Source: Branchiostoma belcheri
Lineage: Eukaryota; Chordata; Leptocardii; Amphioxiformes; Branchiostomatidae
Assembly: GCF_001625305.1 (NCBI RefSeq)
Contig: NW_017803157.1
Coordinates: 2,662,945-2,726,944, forward strand
Direction of reading: 5' to 3'
Length of the DNA stretch: 64,000 nucleotides
Made by a program: the position numbers and the translations under genes. This document shows, in pieces, positions 59,485 through 64,000 of this stretch (the stretch's first letter is position 1; each line of letters starts with the position of its first letter). Under the pieces are notes generated by a model. That model was not told the DNA's origin. It saw only the letters and a program-made list of their open reading frames with translations, and did no database searches.

Positions 59485-60049
59485 AGCTCATTACCAGTAA
59501 CAGCCTGTGATAACGATCCACTGCTGTACACACAGACAGACACGCGATATGAGCAAATAGGTGAACCACAGTCCAAGGCCACTAGAAGACTTGGACAGTA
59601 GAAACCTTGGCAAATATAGAGTCTCTTCAATTATAGATCAATAATAATCCTTGCAAACCAATTCAACATGTGTTTCCTGTGCCCGAAGGGAAGATCTTGG
59701 ACACACTATAGAAGGCAATATCGGTCCAGGCAATTTTCTCCCAGCTTGAGGCTTCGGCCTCATGTAATATTTACTGGCAGAGCCATCATCTTCGACTGCT
59801 GCAGGTATAATCAACAAGGCTTAGGACCAGTGCGCCGCTAGATCAATTATAGATACGACCTAATCCTGCTAATCCTGCTATAGGTTATGATGCAACTTCA
59901 CTTCCCCGTAAGGAATGCCAAAAGTTGTTCTGTTCACAAGAACCATTTCCGCAGCTTATGGCTGCTCTTGGAATAGCAGGGTATGTATGGCGAACGTCCT
60001 TGCCTCCAGGGCCGGTATGTTCACATCAGAGAAGATGTCAAACCTCCCC

Positions 60050-60290
60050 AAGGTTAACTTAACTATACATATAATCTTAGTTGTCATGTCTCTTTTACCT
60101 GCTTATGCATTGCATATCCTCTCTCTGTCATGTATACATACGTTGTTGATTTTAAGTAGAGATGAAAAGATATACTTGTAGAAGTAGAACTGTATTATGT
60201 TAGCACATGGTTTTATACCATTCTTCAATACATTCTGTACTCGTTGTCATTGTCAGTTTGTAATTTTTGTCATAGTGACTTCTGCCAACA
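60050..60290 (+). mobile_element. LINE 3' UTR remnant
   Basis: Homologue of 47157-47345: CTGCTTATGCATTGCATATC, CTCTCTCTGTCATG, AGCACATGGTTTTATACC and GTCATTGTCAGTTTG. The tail is degraded. Confidence 0.45.
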
Positions 60291-60324
60291 CGAAAGAACA
60301 TTCAAGATAAGGAACACTTGTGTT

Positions 60325-60722
60325 TCAACAAAATTACTCCTATTGGCACCACACGTGTCTTAAGTTACATCAAAAGAGATCTGATTTACTGTTAATAAAT
60401 TGTATTTTAACGGCTTTTACTTATCTTATGGCAGCACCAAATCCACAAAAGTTGTGGTAGCAAGAGTTACATTTTTAACGCTTCATGAGGACTCAAATCT
60501 ACTTGATCCTTATGAAGTACAGCCCTTGTCAACAAAATTACGCCTTTTGGCTTAAGTCACATCAGAAGAGATCTTATTTACTGTAAATAAATTGTATTTT
60601 AACGGCTTTTAATTATCTTATGGCAGCACCAAATCCACAAAAGTTGTGGTACCAAGAGTTACGTTTTCAACGCTTCATGAGGACTCAAATCTACTTGATC
60701 CTTATGAAGTATAGTCCTTGTC
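60325..60722 (+). repeat. Tandem duplication, 2 x about 200 bp
   Basis: AAATTGTATTTTAACGGCTT, CTTATGGCAGCACCAAATCC, ACAAAAGTTGTGGTA, AACGCTTCATGAGGACTCAA and ATCTACTTGATCCTTATGAA occur twice in order, with high identity. Confidence 0.92.
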
Positions 60723-61213
60723 TACTCAGCTGCCTCCGCACGCCCTCTCTCATTATAAACGCACCACAGCTTCCTTTGTGTTACCGCGCTACTTAAGCGT
60801 TTACTTCGATGTCATTAGATAGATGCCGCTGCTTTAGATAATCTGACAACGCCAAGACGTCAATTTCTTTCATCTATTATCGTCGTCATCCCCATCCCAA
60901 TCCTTCATATCACATCGTTATTTCATGTCTATTACCTCTAATACACAAAGCCTTTGCCCTGAAGCAAGCAGAACACAAGAAACTCTCACAGAATACTTAG
61001 ACAACTAATCTTCTTAAAGATTAATCCAAAAGTAAATTACAAATTCTGAGGGAGTCCCTAGGTAGTCGAGGCGACGATGTATTCCCTGTAACTGAAGATA
61101 TTTTTCTCACTGGAATGGTATCCAGGTTTTTAAAAAATACATTTGTTAACTTATTCAATTATATTGGAGAACATAGTTTACATTTAACAAAATGGCAGCC
61201 TCCTATGGCCCTT

Positions 61214-61244
<31 letters not shown>

Positions 61245-61305
61245 GTCTCTCTCTCTGTCTCTCTCTCTCTCTCTGTGTCTCTCTCTCTGTCTCTATCTCT
61301 GTCTC

Positions 61306-61347
<42 letters not shown>
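61214..61347 (+). repeat. (CTCTGT)n then (TG)n microsatellite
   Basis: Polypyrimidine CTCT/TGTC run to about 61308, then (TG)n to 61347. Confidence 0.95.
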
Positions 61348-61348
<1 letters not shown>

Positions 61349-61792
61349 AACCATTATTATTTTACATATTTATATATTATTTGGGCTATTTGTAACTATT
61401 TGCAATTGTACTTTGTAACTATTCGTTGTTATCTGAACCTATGGATGAGCCAGAGTTCAGTAACCGCATTAAATTCGGCTAACCTGTGAACAAGGGCTCA
61501 TAAACAACATGCAGCAGAACCTAATTCAGCCACACTATTCGTCTAGTAAGCAGGCTTGCTTTTATGTACAGTGAGAGATAAGGTTCTCTTGGGTGTACGA
61601 GGGTAGTTTTCTTTTAGGATGCTCTTAAGGTTCTCGTTGAAATGAGTTTTAGGGAAGTGAGTGGCGCCTTGCCAATATCTCTAAATTGTGCCAGTGTAGA
61701 TCATGTCCTTTGTCAACTCCAATACAGCCTTGACATTCTACGTGAGGAACAGATGTTTCTCAATACAGTGAGCCGAGACGGCGGTCAAGTTT

Positions 61793-62215
61793 GAAAAATG
61801 GGCCTTGTGGGGGTTCCTGCGTCACTGCAGTTGACATTTTGTGTGTCTTTTTTAAGCAGCATAACTAGAAATTCTGATAATGGATCTTTAAGAAATTTAG
61901 CAGGTAAAAAAGAGGAATGTCAAGGTTGTGGCGAGTTCTACGTCTCTGTAGTGGACATGTGTTTTTCAAACAGCATAACTCGACATTTTGAAAATTGATC
62001 TTGAAGAAATTTAGCAGGTTCATTAAGTTATTAAAGAGAAATGTCAAATTTGTGGGGATCCCTACGTCCACTGCAATGGAACTTTTTGTGCTTTTCTAAA
62101 CAGAATAACTCGATATTCTGTGGATGGATTGTGATGAAACTTAGCAGGTTGATTGGATTAATAAAGAGGAATGTCAAGTTCCTACGTCACTGCAAAGGAT
62201 TTTTGTGTTTGATTG
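61793..62215 (+). repeat. Diverged tandem array, period about 120-130 bp, about 3.5 units
   Basis: Units share GTCACTGCAGT/GGAC, TTTTTAAACAGCATAACTCG-ATATTCTG, TGAAGAAATTTAGCAGGTT and AAAGAGGAATGTCAAG. GCCTTGCCAATATCTCTAAA ... GAGGAACAGATGTTTCTCAA flanks it on the left (61660-61770) and a related segment on the right (62240-62340). Confidence 0.85.
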
Positions 62216-62634
62216 TGTGTCAGGGAACGAAGTTAGTAACGTCTTGCCGATATCACTAAAATGTACCAGTCCTTCCTACACTCAAAGGCAACCTTGGCCT
62301 TCTCTATTCTCAAGAGGAACAGATGTTTTTCAATACCGTGAACTTTAATTTACATTTCAAGAAAAGCCAATATAACTGACTGGAAGGCCGTGACTATTGC
62401 AATGGGTGCCATAAAGAGTCTTGGAGTCATACATCTTTCCTGATGTAAGGCCCAAGTGGTCAGTTTTAATCTGGAGCCGTGTTACTGGTCACTCAGCCGG
62501 CACGCGTGTCCTGACCGGTGGCCAAATGTCCCAATCACTACTGAGGCCAAGTTTAGCCAGGCTTCCAGACGATCGATGGAGTTAGGAGGCCACGTCTGCA
62601 GTAGGGCACTAGGGAGCGCAACAACGTCTCTCTG

Positions 62635-62654
62635 TCTGTCTGTCTGTCTCTCTT

Positions 62655-62716
<62 letters not shown>

Positions 62717-62760
62717 TGTGTGCTTGAGTCTGTGTGTGTGTTTGTGTGTATGTGTGTCTA
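62635..62760 (+). repeat. (GT)n microsatellite beside a SINE
   Basis: CTGTCTGTCT then (TG)n and TGTTTGTG variants, running up to the SINE target site at 62778. Confidence 0.93.
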
Positions 62761-62789
62761 TGTGTGTTTGAGTCTGTATGAGTGTATTT

Positions 62790-63039
62790 TTTTTTATTCC
62801 AACATGTAATCACCAGACGTGGTGACGACACACTCAAGTTTTTTCAACTTATATTAATGCCGCCACCAACACAGGGGACAAATACATGACAGGACAATAC
62901 TCATTTACACCTGAGCGAAGTGAGAAAAGTCGTGTAAACTGCCTTTCCCAAGGGCACAAGATCGGTGGCATGTCAGGACTCGAACCCGGGACTCTTAGTT
63001 CCGAGTCGCGCACTCTGCCGCTACGCCACACGACCCCAC
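62790..63039 (-). mobile_element. tRNA-headed SINE with exact 12-bp target-site duplication
   Basis: Flanked by ATGAGTGTATTT at 62778-62789 and 63040-63051. On the minus strand the order is tRNA-like head, CCCTTGGGAAAGGCA, CTTCGCTCAGGTGTAAATGA, then a TTGGAATAAAAAAAAA tail. It sits inside a (GT)-rich tract. It is the youngest-looking insertion in the window. Confidence 0.9.
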
Positions 63040-63414
63040 ATGAGTGTATTTGAGTGATTCTATATGTGTGTGCTTGATTGTGTGTCTGTGTGTGTGTATC
63101 TTTGTGTGTGTCTGTGTGTGTGTATCTTTGTGTGTATGCGTGTGTGTCCGTACATCAAAATATCATCACCATTAGAAGTCACACACTTGCACAAACACAT
63201 CTTATCATGCTTCAGGCTAAAAAAACACTTCACACCGAAAATATTGCTTTCATGTTTCCCAGATGAACGGTCTCTTATCCACTCCCTTGTCTGACCACTA
63301 TACCATTTGTGTAAGCGGTTTTATGATTGATTAATCGAAAAGTACGTGTGTTGGTCCTGACTTTACTTCCAAAACCAAAGTTACAGCTGTCGACACAGTA
63401 ACGATTTCTACACA

Positions 63415-63835
63415 ATGTCTAAACAATGTCTAGAGCTAGAAGTTCAAGGGCTAGGTGTAACAAGTCGATCGGTGTAATATAGCCAGCTGCCGCCGCGCCG
63501 CGTGCCTGCGAAGCTGGTGTGTTACGCCGAAAGGCGGTTATACCGACTATACAGATACAGAAGTTGGTGTGTTACGCCGAAAGGCGGTTATACCGGCTAT
63601 ACAGATACAGAAGCTGGTGTGTTACGCCGAAGGGCGGTTATACCGGCTATACAGATACAGAAGCTGGTGTGTTACGCCGAAAGGCGGTTATACCGGCTAT
63701 ACAGATACAGAAGCTGGTGTGTTACACCGAAAGGCGGTTATACCGGCTATACAGATACAGAAGCTGGTGTGTTACGCCGAAGGGCGGTTATACCGGCTAT
63801 ACAGATACAGATACACGTGTCAAACTCGGGAGAGA
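63415..63835 (+). mobile_element. LINE 3' end with tandemly amplified tail
   Basis: ACAATGTCTAGAGCTAGAAG and GTGTAACAAGTCGATCGGTG match the copy at 4466-4525. The 3' UTR then passes into six 50-bp tandem units (63511-63810). Confidence 0.8.
63511..63810 (+). repeat. Satellite, 6 x 50 bp, derived from a LINE tail
   Basis: Units start at 63511, 63561, 63611, 63661, 63711 and 63761. Each reads AAGCTGGTGTGTTACGCCGA, then an A/G difference in AAGGCGG or AGGGCGG, then TTATACCGGCTATACAGATACAG. Open frames across it arise because units differ by few bases. I treat them as non-coding. Confidence 0.95.
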
Positions 63836-64000
63836 CGGCGGAACAGACGTGGCGGTTATAAAGATACCCATCGTCGCCTTCTAAAGCCAGCGCGACGCAA
63901 GTTATGCTGGGATATGTCCAGAGGCTGCCTTGTAAAGTCGATAAATCGGGATTTTTGTGGTAACATCGCGATGATAAACTGGGCTGACGGCGTTTGTGTT

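Overview
The window looks like ordinary eukaryotic, metazoan genomic DNA: exons are rare and split by introns, there is no operon-like gene packing, and most of the sequence is old mobile-element remains and simple repeats. A cephalochordate (amphioxus, Branchiostoma-type) source is my best inference. It rests on a peptide GPCR with chordate NPFF/RFamide-receptor hallmarks, many palindromic MITEs, tRNA-headed SINEs and CR1/L2-like LINE tails. The sequence alone does not prove it. A 20-base N gap at 56690-56709 shows this is a draft assembly.

Only two protein-coding segments are convincing, and both lie on the minus strand. The segment at 53882-54278 encodes the start Met, N-terminus, TM1 and TM2 of a rhodopsin-like peptide receptor and ends at a clean splice donor. 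The segment at 17779-18508 begins at a splice acceptor inside the E/D-R-Y motif and encodes TM4-TM7 and the C-terminal tail. Both resemble neuropeptide FF / RFamide receptors (DLLVGIFC.P in TM2; RKAL....IW in TM4; HWLAFSN..VNP in TM7). Their order and strand fit one gene with about 35 kb of intron, but I could not find the small TM3 exon that should lie between them. The alternatives are a lost exon, an assembly omission, or two separate receptor genes.

Almost everything else is repeats. 1-16.2 kb: MITE and LINE fragments, a GATA-type microsatellite, a decayed reverse-transcriptase C-terminus, and a foldback element. 16.2-18.5 kb: a tRNA-Ala-like SINE, a hAT-like element just after the receptor stop codon, and the receptor 3' exon. 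18.5-53.8 kb: the presumed receptor intron, with many copies of several palindromic families, nested SINEs, a (TTTAC)-containing minisatellite at 24.8-25.5 kb, a near-perfect 217-bp palindrome, a 164-bp minisatellite running into a long (GT)n tract, and a reverse-transcriptase C-terminal fragment at 44.6 kb. 53.9-64 kb: receptor 5' exon, a repeat-poor and relatively GC-rich upstream segment, the N gap, further MITEs, several tandem duplications, a SINE with an exact 12-bp target duplication, and a six-copy 50-bp satellite grown from a LINE tail.

I see no novel enzymatic or defence system here. The most interesting items are the split RFamide-like receptor with its missing TM3 exon and shifted NPxxY motif, and the repeat architecture: a MULE-like palindrome with a 9-bp duplication, LINE-tail-to-satellite conversion, and nested insertions.
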